Source: Stercorarius parasiticus
Lineage: Eukaryota; Chordata; Aves; Charadriiformes; Stercorariidae
NCBI GenBank assembly: GCA_013396915.1
Contig: VWZL01002213.1
Span: 205,348-269,347, forward strand
Length of the DNA stretch: 64,000 bases
Direction: 5' to 3'
A program made the translations under genes and the position numbers. Every line of letters begins with the position of its first letter. Within the stretch, counting starts at the first letter, position 1. A model generated the notes under the pieces. It saw nothing but the letters and a program-made list of their open reading frames with translations, did not search any database and was not told the origin of the DNA. Positions 1-9,600 of the stretch are shown piece by piece.

Positions 1-3000
1 CTTGCAGGATCTTTTAAGGTGACATGTAGGTTTTTTATCCCAGTTAACTAACTCATGAGTGCTATTGGGACCCTGGACCCAGAGCCACAGGCATATTTAG
101 GTGCTTAACTCTGGTGAAGGTGTCCCTTTCTAGCTTCCCAGTGAAATCACTCCCTCCCTTCTCAGCTCCTTTGTGAATGTGGGCCAAAGACATTAATCAT
201 CCTGAGAAAGGGATTTTGGGTACTGTGGGAGGCTTTCCGCTGCCTTGAATGGGAGCAGGATTGAGCCCTCATCGCCTGATTAAAAAGGTAATTTGAGGCC
301 ATTACTAGCAAAAGGAGGAGGGAGGAGGTCTTCTGGCAGGGCGTGAAACCTTGCCCCCTCCAGCCCCACGCTCACTCCTGCCCTTGCATTTCAGGGGCTT
401 TTCATTCTGGCAAATGTATTTTATGAAACTGATGTACACTTAGCTAGAACAATCCCACACTGGGATCTAATTTCAGACCTACAAAGGTTGATTTATCCTT
501 TTTCAGGCTATGTACTCATTTGAACTAAAATTACCCTGCTGCCAGCCTCCTTGATAGCAATTACATCTAAAGAGAGAGAACCACTGAACTTCATGTATTG
601 GTAATGGTCTTTCCGTCTATATTTTTCCTTGGGGATAAAGTTGTATGGTAAAATTAGACACATTAGCCTAGGAAAAATAGTGAACAAAAATACATATTTT
701 ATACTTTTAAAAAGTATCCTCATGCTACCAATTAGAGACATTATTTAATGCAGGTATTTTATCATTATGGTGCCAGTCTGTATATAAAGCAGAACAAAAC
801 CGTTTTTGATAGTTATTTAAGGGCATCCTAAATACACTCAAGAATAGTACATTTTAATTTTCAATAATGCCAGCAGACTCAAGCATTCAGATTTTAGCAT
901 AACCAGCAGGAAAACTGTTTGATGTTTTAATTATGTCCCAGAAAATGCTGAATGTGTTATAAAAGAAATCTGAAAAGGGGAGGGGGGAAAAAAAATAAAA
1001 AAAAGGGGTTTATTACTGCTCAAGAGGAAGGACGTTTTACAACATAGCATTAAAAATGTAAAATGGAATAAAAAGGAACTCGGATAGTCAAAACTTTGTC
1101 TGCAACAAAGTAGGCCAGAGAAGCAAAATAATATGTCTGTTAGAAGCAGTCGGCAGTGAGAAGTGGAAGAGAGCATTTACATAGAGATAGGGCTGAAGGA
1201 AACGAAAAGCCTTAAAATAACCCCAAAGTCTTTTAAATTACGTTTAAGACTAGCCAGAACCCGGTAACCGTTCCCAACAAGGTGTCTCGGAGGATTTCAG
1301 AGTTCCTGATTAATGTGGTGACCTACTGCTCTCTGATGCAATGCGTTTAAAACCCAGCTGGGTATTCGCAGTCGGGATGAGGCTGTTGGGACTTCCTGGG
1401 GCTCTATCCTGCTGGCACCGGGGTCAGGCTCCGCAGCAAGACTCAGGAAAGGTGTCCCCGAGGGAGGGGAAAAACGAGAACCTGAATCGTGGGGAATGAA
1501 CTGAACCAGATGTAGGAAGCTCCAGCAATTCAAGCAGCGATAGGAAGTGGGGGGGGGGAATTACCGAGATTTAACTCTTCCTTCCCTTAGCAGGTGTAGG
1601 AAGAGGATGAGGGGGGACACCGCGGGGCACTGCCACGTCCCGTGTTGCTGCCCTGCGTCCCCGGCACAGGGACAGATGTGGGATGCAGGAGTCATAGTGG
1701 GATGGGGCTGGCTGTGGCGGGTGTGGAGCCAAAACCTCTGCTCCTCTCGTCATTACCAAGCACAGGACACATTGCCATCCCTCGCATGCACATATATACA
1801 CAATTTCACTCATTCCTGGCGCTCGAGTCTTTCACCATCCTACTATTGTGAGTTACCTTAAGAAAGCGGTGTCTTCAATTTGGTTCAGATACATAATTTA
1901 CATTATGTCCATACATTTGTTTCTCTTAAAGCAGGCTCTCAAAAAACTATCCCAAGAAATGTTTACTTCAGGCTTTTTAAAAACATCAATAACAGTAGAT
2001 TTGTATATGTGTATTTATGCTCACATACATATGCAATAAATATGAAAGGTGGGTCCATGATTGTACTAGATATATACATCTTAGTGTCATTAATGCTTTA
2101 AAAAAGCCAGCACAAAGCTTTCTGCGGCTATGGCTTGTTAAAAAAAATAACCCTTTATTGATAAAATCATAAATTGTGTATCTAAACGAAAAAAAAAAGA
2201 AAGCCTGTTTTATTATGTAGTTGATAATGTCAAAATGATGAAAGAATTTGGAGTCAGATGTCAATGAAACAGTGTTGTGAATTGTCCTTCAGCGGTATGG
2301 TATTTCAAAATGTCCAGTGTCAAGCCTAGGTATTATGATATAGGTTTCTTATTTACCGTTTCAGTTCGTAGAGCTTCTGTGCTTTGTTATTTGATACCTT
2401 GACTATTTGCTTAAACTCTGTATGTAAATACAAAACTCAAATACAAAGCTGGAATATTAAGATTAAAGAAGAACTAGGATTCCAAGATTAAAAAGGGAGA
2501 TGAATGTCTCTTGTTAATGTGTTTAGTTAGTCTGATTTTGAGAGGCTGTTTGGCAACGATTTAAAAAAAAAAAATAAATCAGCATTGTAAAGGAAATGGT
2601 CCAAAATGCTTTAAAAAGCATCCATAGTAGCAAAACCTTTCTGCAGCTGTAAAAGAATTGCACAGTCTGATGTCCGCCACAAAAGTTATCGTTAGAGGAG
2701 CCGCTAAGCCCAAAATGATGCCGTTTGAATGCTTTTCCCTTATTGCACCTTATTCTCTTATCTCTTTTTTATCTGATTATAGCCTGAGCAAGCTACAGAG
2801 GGCTTGTGTTCCCGGTAACAATTCAGAGAGCAGAGGCACGAGGGAGGCGGATGCTCTTCCCCAAGGCCAGGCAGATGCTCCGTGCCCAGGTGCAATCTCC
2901 CGGTCCCTCTCCCATTGCAAGGCTGTTTCTCAGGCCACCTGGAGACACGAACACCTTTAGACCGCAGCTCTCGAGCACCAAAATAGTCCCACACCGTTAG

Positions 3001-3240
3001 ACATCCAGGCTGATGGCTTCTCCTCCCCACCCTCTCATCCCTTCTGCATCAGAAGTGGAACTGGTTACCAAGATAGCAGCTAGCATTGTTATTCGAGACT
3101 GTAAACTTTCACCTTTTTGAATAGCATTTCTGTGTCTGTGAGGCTGGAAGTCTCAAAGTTCAGGCAGAGAAAAACTTGCTTGACAAGCAAAGCTTTTTCT
3201 TTAAAAAAGAAGAAGGGGGTGGGGGGGGAAATTGCTCCAA
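1..3240. other. Non-coding, no gene recognised
   Basis: AT-rich, mostly unique sequence. A G-then-A-rich block lies at about 975-1010. A moderately CpG-rich stretch at about 1610-1690 is shorter and weaker than the one at 3.24 kb. An A-run is at 2563-2575. Open frames on both strands are short and unconvincing. I see no repeats that I can name. Confidence 0.7.
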
Positions 3241-3440
3241 ACTCGCGGGGAATAGGTGAAAGTGACAAGAGGCTAGAGACAAAGATGAGAAGCGATCCTG
3301 AACGCGCCGGCGTCGGGGGCTGCTGGGAGAGCGATCGGCAGCGCTGGGGGCCCCGCTGCTCACCCCGGAGAGGAGGCGATCAAAAACCTGTCAGCTGGCA
3401 CCGCGTTTGGGGGGAGGCGTCAGCCAGGGAGCTAGGAGAG
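3241..3440. promoter_or_regulatory. Small CpG-rich patch, possible promoter or island remnant
   Basis: By eye count this 200-bp stretch has about 17 CpG dinucleotides (dense around 3241-3250, 3300-3320 and 3400-3420), while most of the surrounding tens of kilobases are CpG-poor. It is G+C rich and contains several G-runs. Avian promoters are often marked by such islands, but this one is short and I see no TATA box or gene start that proves it. About 90 bp downstream is a T-rich run and then an ATG in good context (3527). It could be a lncRNA or alternative promoter, or simply a GC-rich patch. Confidence 0.35.
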
Positions 3441-3526
3441 GTGGGGGATGCTTCCGATGTTACTGCTTCCTACGGCTTTTTCTCTTTTTTTTTGCTTATT
3501 TCCATTGTTTGCACTTGCTTCTGGCC

Positions 3527-3567
3527 ATGGCCGGAGAAGAGGCGGCGTTCCCCCCTGCTCCCTGCAG
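3527..3567 (+). other. Candidate first coding exon segment (ATG to splice donor)
   Basis: The ATG at 3527 sits in a strong initiation context (GGCC before it, G after it) and opens a frame of 13 complete codons reading M-A-G-E-E-A-A-F. It then meets CAG/GTGGGA at 3567/3568, which resembles a splice donor. It lies about 90 bp downstream of the CpG-rich patch, the expected arrangement for a first exon. No following exon could be recognised and the peptide is not familiar to me. A GC-rich chance arrangement is quite possible. Confidence 0.15.
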
Positions 3568-4479
3568 GTGGGATCCTTGGGCAGAGCCATTATCTGCTGA
3601 CTGGGAAGGCAGGAGCGGGCAGGGGTGCAGCCCGGGGTGGTCCTCACCTCGCTCCCTCCCCAAGGCTGAGCATCCTCGGCTGCCACGCATGGAAAGAGGC
3701 TACAAATCACCGGTCACTTACGGGCTGCCTCTCCGTTTCTGTTTCTGTTTCTGTGTTTTTTACCTTTTTTGATTTGTGGACCATGAAGTGTTTTCCAAAG
3801 GAGTGGGTCCCTTTTGAAATGCACATTCTTAAAGTGCTGTACAGCATAAATGGACTTGTTTTTCTTAACCACCTCTCACAGACACCTTAGAAGTAGACCA
3901 CAGAGCTCCCCAGAGGTCTGCAGATGCCCAGGTTGAAAACTAGCACTCTAATGTTAATCCTTTCAGCTGTCCAGTCCAGGAAATGTGACTATTTTGCAAC
4001 CGAGAGAGCTGAGACAAAGAAAGGTGATGCCAAAAATCAGGAATTTTTAAAGTGCTGCTCTGATTGAGGAGCACAGCAACCGAGGAAGTGATGGCTGGTT
4101 TTCCTACGTGTCTTTCAGATGCTTTTGAAATCATTCCCAAAGTGTTCCCCTTTCATTAAGTGTCTAAATTCACATCCATAGGTGCTAAGTGCTCACAAAT
4201 CCCTCTGACCTCAGAGCTATGCATGCCTATGCAACCACCTATGACAATCAGACTGTTCTGATACGTCTCTTTATAGACAGCCCTATTTGAAGCAGTGGTC
4301 GTGCCTGGGCTGTGGAAGGAGTCAGTGTCAGGTTTTGGATGAGACACTGAGTTTTTAGAGCTACTTGCTGTTCATAAACACTAGGAGCACGTCTCCACCT
4401 AGTCTCCTGGGATTCCTGTCCCTTAAAGTGGAGCACACTTTGATTCCTGCAAGTACATTCAAATTACATTTGGCATTCA
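3568..4479. other. Non-coding, no gene recognised
   Basis: Contains an imperfect (TTTCTG)n run at 3734-3758 and the antisense SINE scrap at 3987-4031. The 257-codon open frame crossing 3117-3890 has no recognisable domain, begins in the A/G-rich run and ends in T-rich DNA. Confidence 0.65.
3987..4031 (-). mobile_element. Short MIR/L3-like SINE scrap, antisense
   Basis: The run ATTTTGCAACCGAGAGAGCT followed by GAGACAAAGAAAGG resembles the antisense of the conserved end of MIR/CORE-SINE and L3 elements (canonical pattern: bases meaning 'attttacagatgaggaaact', then 'gaggcacagagagg'). The match is degraded and short. It is a pattern-based call that an alignment to repeat consensuses would settle. 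Confidence 0.35.
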
Positions 4480-4940
4480 CAGATTTGTAGATTTTTGAGG
4501 CCAGGAGTGCATCCTTTTTTCACCCATTTTCCCCCGCATTCAGCCCAGCAACTTGCATCTGACTAGAGCATAGCTTTTGTTTGATTAAAGCACATCTGCC
4601 AGAAAAGCATTCAGACCTGATTTGAAGACATCAGGAGAGGAGAATCCACCTCTTCCCTTGGTGGTTCATTCTAGTGGCTAATCACCCTCAATGTTAAATA
4701 TTTGTGCCATTCTTGCTAGATTAAAGAGCATTTCAGTACGTGGCATTCCTATGAGATAATGCTTGCAATGAAGTAACCTTTTAATCTTCTTTTTGATAAA
4801 TTAAACAGTGTGAGATCTTTAGGTTTCTCACTGTCAAACATTATCTACTGTCAGTAAATCGTTCTGTGGCTCTTTTCTGAGCCTTCTCTAATTTTGTAAT
4901 GCCCTTTTTTAACATGACAACTGGATCCCATAGTCTACCA
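4480..4940 (-). mobile_element. Ancient CR1 LINE fragment, 3' part, antisense
   Basis: Read on the minus strand this is the C-terminal part of CR1 ORF2 and its 3' tail. About 4840-4940 translates to an L-W-D-P-V-V...K-K-G-I-T-K-L-E-K-A-Q-K-R-A-T block, the CR1 motif near the reverse-transcriptase C-terminus. About 4620-4690 is the degraded counterpart of the segment encoding W-N-x-L-P-x-E-V-V-[ED]-S-P-S. The intervening 4690-4830 follows the order of CR1 but has lost sequence between about 4705 and 4715. Frames are broken by stops and indels. Similarity is closer to the old CR1 lineage abundant in turtles and crocodilians than to young avian CR1, so the insertion is probably ancient. Confidence 0.8.
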
Positions 4941-5907
4941 GATGCTCGCATGAGTGTCTTCTCTAGCCTGCTTATTCTCTTCTTTGCTATGAGGATGAGA
5001 AACACCCCACCTGAGTTTAGCCGAACTGGAAGTTTTGGCATGTAAAAGTTAATCGTCTGATGTCAGCTCATCTCCCAGCCTCCCTGCATAGACAGTGGAG
5101 GTGGATGGACACTTCTGAAGGGCATGCTTTCCCATTTACGTACTTTTGCTTCGGGCTGTATCAGAACACCTTCTCTTCGAATTCTTCCCACCTTGCCAAG
5201 AGTCTCGGTGTGCTGCAAGTGCCACCTCCACATCAGCAGCCCCCTCTTTGGTCCCTCTGTCACACTCTCTGTTCTCCCGTTCCTGTAATCAGCAAAGACT
5301 TTGAGAGAGCAGGTCAGAAACATTTTGGATGAGATGATGTTCTGATGTGGATATGATTTTTACTGAGACTGATTCCTATGCATGAGGCAATTGATGTTTA
5401 CTAACTGAATCCACTGAAGAAAACATCGGCCAGTTGCAGACCAGTACTACTCGTTGCTAAATTTCGTTAACGAAAAATCCCATTCAGGGATGACTCTCGG
5501 TTGACAACCATCTTTTGGAGATCTGCCAAGTAGCCAGCTCTTCACCCATTCATCCTGTGCCTTATCAGTATTGCAAATACCAATCTTTCCATTGAAATAG
5601 TATGTGAATTAAACTTAACAGCAATTCCATAATTATCTTGCTTAAGAAATTCATTATAAAGTACCTCTAATCTTCATTTGCATTTTTCTGTCTTCTTATT
5701 CCTTTCAATTTATTTTTGATTAATTGGCTCTTTTGAGCCAACTACATCCGTTACTTGCTTAGACTCTCCTGTTTGTACCATCGGCGCAACTATAGGTGTC
5801 TACTGACAACTGCCTTTCATGGCAGTAACTAATGAACTCCTGGCAGTCAGCAATGATGTACTGGATCTGTACCTTTCTCCTTAAAGGAATTATTCCTTAT
5901 GCTTCTT
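4941..5907. other. Non-coding, probably decayed repeat DNA
   Basis: Lies between the antisense CR1 fragment and the antisense coding-like remnant. The minus strand at 4941-5041 continues open beyond the clear CR1 match but no longer resembles it. The remainder is AT-rich with no named element. Given its flanks it may be further decayed LINE sequence. Confidence 0.5.
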
Positions 5908-5930
5908 TCTCTCTCTCTCTCTCTCTGTCT
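5908..5930. repeat. (CT)n microsatellite
   Basis: A nearly pure CT dinucleotide run with one interruption (CTGTCT) at the right end. It lies inside the antisense coding-like remnant, where it would read as an R-E-R-E repeat on the minus strand. Confidence 0.95.
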
Positions 5931-6163
5931 TATTTTGTTGAGAAATCCAAGTAATGCTTTATTTACCAGCTGCATGAGACCTCCAGCATATGCCTCCCAA
6001 ACTGAGGACCCCCTAACAGTGCAGTTCTTTCCCTTGATGTGTTCCAGACAGGTCTTAAGCAGTAACACATCCTGTTTTCTGGTTTGATTTAGTGGTCTAC
6101 AAAGTCTCCTAGTACTACCACCTCCCGAGCTTTCTGAGTCAGCTTGGTGATTGAAGAGGCAGT
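5922..6163 (-). pseudogene. Coding-like remnant, two frames, possibly LINE endonuclease
   Basis: On the minus strand, 6163 down to 6092 reads S-S-I-T-K-L-T-Q-K-A-R-E-V-V-V-L-G-D-F-V-D-H and then hits a stop. Shifting frame at about 6090, the reading continues P-L-N-Q-T-R-K-Q-D-V-L-L-L-K-T-C-L-E-H and onward for about 50 codons to the CT repeat. V-V-V-L-G-D-F followed by P-L resembles the G-D-F-N box of the apurinic endonuclease domain of LINE ORF2, and the strand matches the neighbouring CR1 pieces. The second half is not recognised. It could equally be a remnant of another transposon or a chance open stretch. Confidence 0.3.
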
Positions 6164-6448
6164 CGAAGTCCTGGGGTTCACTCTAGGCTCTCAATAGCTA
6201 GAAAACCAGATAATGGCACTTTTAATGTTCATACTTCACCTCTTTTACCCTGTGTGTTGTTCCTGAACAGGATGAGATGGCTCCAGGAAAGGGCACAAAG
6301 TTAGCAGCATGAAGTGGATGATGATGTGGTGTCATTTCCAGAAAGTCTTCTACTGCTGGTATCTCGTGAAGCATCTTGACAGCGTGATGGCATCCCACAG
6401 CTCCTTGTGCATCTTCAGGTAAGTGCGCAGTGTACCCACAGGGCAGCC

Positions 6449-6547
6449 AAATCATAGGATCAGAGGAGTTAAAGACAGGCAAGATCTGTCAGATCACAGA
6501 GCACATGCCCCTGCCAGTGAGTGCTGTCGTCCCCAATGCAGCACGCG
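6449..6547 (-). mobile_element. CR1 3'-end fragment fused to U2 sequence
   Basis: Read on the minus strand, this ends in GCTCTGTGATCTGACAGATC, then a TGCCTGTC block, ACTCCT and the terminal CTGATCCTATGATTT. That is the standard order of a CR1 3' untranslated tail: (T/G)GATGATCTxAxAGGTC, CTxxC(C/T)T, then the ATTCTATG-type 8-mer at the 3' terminus. The 5' boundary abuts the U2-derived block at 6548. No target-site duplication is apparent, which is usual for CR1. Divergence suggests an old insertion. Confidence 0.65.
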
Positions 6548-6600
6548 TCAGATCTCAAACAGATACTACTACTGATCTCAGCCAAAAGGCCAAAGGGAGT
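6548..6600 (-). pseudogene. U2 snRNA 5'-end pseudogene fragment
   Basis: The plus strand carries CAGATACTACTACTGATCTC and then AGCCAAAAGGCC. This is the reverse complement of the U2 snRNA 5' region: the GGCCTTTTGGCT stem-loop I segment, the AAGATCA box, and the branch-point-recognition segment GTAGTATCTG with one change. Together with the adjoining TCAGATCTCAAAC it covers roughly U2 nucleotides 1-65, with about 10 nt missing just beyond the branch-site sequence and a degraded extreme 5' end. U2 is 187-191 nt long in vertebrates, so most of the gene is absent. It cannot make a functional U2. It directly joins a CR1 tail on the same strand. Confidence 0.85.
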
Positions 6601-9600
6601 TGGATGTATTTTTTTGTAACTGAAACCTAATATTCGCAACTGTTCAGAAAGGCCTTCTGTTATGTGCCGATGGATGGAAAGCTGAGTCCAGCGCTTGAGT
6701 CCGGTTGGTGTTCTGCCCTGACTGGTGGTGGGTCTGGGTTTGCTCCCAAAGGGGAGAAAATGTCTCAAAGCAGCCCCCTTTGTCCACATTTCCCCCAGAG
6801 TGACTCATGTTGGACATTAATAAATTGAGCCATCTCTCCTCGTACAGAAAGGTGTTTTCTGAGACAGCCCTTAGTGCAGGGAGAAATGGAGCCTCAACAC
6901 CAACTAGAGGAAAGAACACAATAGCACCAAAGACTGTGAAACCTGTGACAAAAAATTCACACTGATCAAAGCCAAGTACTTTAATAGCTTCGAGGCAAAA
7001 AACCCCAACCCAACCCTAAACCATGTTGTTGGTTATTTTTTTTTAAGATGACAACAATGTAGAATTTGGCATCTCTTCTGCTGGCGCCTGGGATACAGTA
7101 GGGGGATGAGAAGGCAGCCATGCTGATGAACGCCACTATGACAAGGATAAGCCTCTGAGGGAACAGGATTTGGACCCAGAGCTAAACAGAAGGAGGGATG
7201 GAAAGGAGCAGAAGTGGGAAGGCTTAGCGTGTGTGAGAAGAGTGCATGAGAGTGTGTGCAGGGCTGTGGGCCAGAGATGGGAACTTGGAGGTGTAGATGA
7301 CTGCAGGGGAAACAGGAGTGGGAGCCAGGGAGAGTGGGTATGGATACAACCGGAGAAAGCATTTGAGAAAGGTTGGTGAGGAAGGGTCAGAAGGAGAAAG
7401 GCAGGTATGTATGTGTGTAATGAGTGGACAGGAGCAGAGCAGAGGGGCTGGCAGGGTGAAGGGGGACTGGAAAGGTGTAGTCACATCTGTGTGAGCTAAG
7501 CCACAGCTCCGTATCCCTCCCACTACACCCAGTTTGGTGAGAGCACAGCCCTCAACAAGGCTACGTTGGGAGTGATGCCCGAAGACCCGTTTGCCTGGGC
7601 TGGGGCTGGCTGGAGCAGAGGCTGCTTGGGCTCTGGCATCTCCAACCTGCCGAGCCACGCAGCAGAGCTGCTGCTGTGTGTTGTGTTATTCTAATACAGC
7701 AGGAAATATGCATTAACTCCAGAATCAGCCTAGCAACCCCGTCTTGAAAGTCACAGTGCATTCAGCTTGCTTCCTCTCTATGCAACTTTTGGTGACATGA
7801 GTTTAACACAGCGGGATGTTTGCAGCTACTGATTTTTGCTCTCCTTTCCTGGGATTCATTTAGAACCTACTCCTGCTGGCTTAGCAGGTCCTGATCTCCC
7901 ACTGAATTGGCAAAACTTCAGGTGAGACAGGTCTCTTGAAGAGCAAAGTTCACTTCACATGGCTACAGAAGAGCCTTAGGAAGTTTGGGCCATTCAGTTG
8001 TGGGCCAGAAGAAGTACTTTGTGACCATGGGTACCAGTCAGAGAGCTGGACTTCTCTGTCCCAGCTTGCAAGGGCAGTTGCTATGATCCATTAGGAGAGC
8101 ACCATACCTCAGGAATGAGAACAGATGTTTTGCAACAAGCAGTTTTGAGGAACTAGCAAATCACAAAAAAAAAGGTAATCAGGTCTTAAGGTACATAACA
8201 GTTAGTGTGTCCCTCTAATTTTTATGGGGGATATTTGGAAGCCCTTCTCCTCCAGCCTGAAGTACATTGAGCTGAGTAACCCATGGCAATCACTGCAAAT
8301 TATGGCAGTTCAAGCGGCCTTCTCTGTACTTGTGCTAGGCCTGATTGTTTCTCCCTCTTGCCCCATATTATTTACTGTACAAATGCATTAGCATTGCTTT
8401 TTCTTGCTGCAGCTAAGATATTGCAGTCTATCATTTGAGCTATTCACATGACATTTTGTCCTTTCTTTGGAAGACAATCAAAGACCTCTTGACAAAAGGA
8501 AATAGGAGCAAGAACTTGAGATGGCATAATGCAGCAGTGCTTTCTGTACACCTGCATAATACGATTCAGTCTGCCTTTACGTTCAAAATTATGCTGAAAG
8601 ATTTCTCTTGTTTATTGTTTTTTTGTGTGCCCCAACCCATTGCTCATTTAACCTTGAGGTTCCCTTCGTTCCTCCTTCCCCCCACCACTTCCCTTGTCTA
8701 CACCTCCAGCAGCTATTATTTTCTTTGTTGGTTGCAGTTTCTATAATTGTGTTGCTGGAGTCAACATGTAAGCATTTATTTAGTCTTTTTTTCATACCAA
8801 GGAGACTGAGTGCAACAGTCAGGTCTGTGTAAGCGTTTTAGATTATTTGTCCAACAGAAGCTAGTGCCTCATTTTTAGGACATCCTCTTCAGGGCCAGTG
8901 ATGAAGGGCTTTGGGTTGGTTCAAGATTTTTTATGTAATGAATGAAAGGATTTATTTGAGGGAAAAAGTGCTTAAAAATCAAAGGTGGGAATGAGGGTGC
9001 AGCACTGGAGTTCCAGCCAGGTCTGTAGCTGATTTCGGTTGAGTCCTGTTGTCCTCCGAGAGGGTGCTGGACAGATTCCCTGTAGGAGGTTAAGGGAGGC
9101 AGGAATTATTGCCTTCTTATGAAAAGGTAGCTCTTACAGTTCCCGCAGGGCAGGTGGAAATCATGCTGTGTTATTGACACCCACCTCCTTAGGATGTTCC
9201 TGTTACAGAGCTCGCTTTGGGTTTCACTGAGGAAGCAGTTGCCATATCCTAGCCATCTCGTCTCTTTTTCAGACTGTGCTGGCTCCTTCATTTTTTCCCC
9301 AGTGTGGTTGGCATGTCTGTGGTCACTTTTTGCTTTCTCAAACTGCTCTGTGACAATTTATTTGCCATCTTGTGTATAAAACTTAAATCTTATGCCTGAT
9401 CCAAAGACTTTATTGTGGGTCTGTCTGCTGTGATGAGGTAAGTTTTTGTAGGCTGGTTTCCTAGATCACCTGAGAGGCAAAAAGTGAGGAGGCAGTCTGA
9501 GGGCATCTCCAGCAGTGAGGGTGTCTTTCCCTGCAGAAAGGTCCCTTAAGTCCTCTACTGTCTGCTTCCCAACCATATAAATGTGCATCTGCTTCCAAAA

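Noticed and set aside
3117..3890. Open frame of 257 codons on the plus strand, the longest in the window
   Set aside because: Its translation is low-complexity at both ends (Lys run, then Ser-Val-Ser-Val and Phe-rich), has no recognisable domain and crosses the A/G- and T-rich runs. It looks compositional.
7224..7658. Open frame of 144 codons on the minus strand
   Set aside because: It is the complement of the purine-rich tract, so lack of stops follows from base composition.
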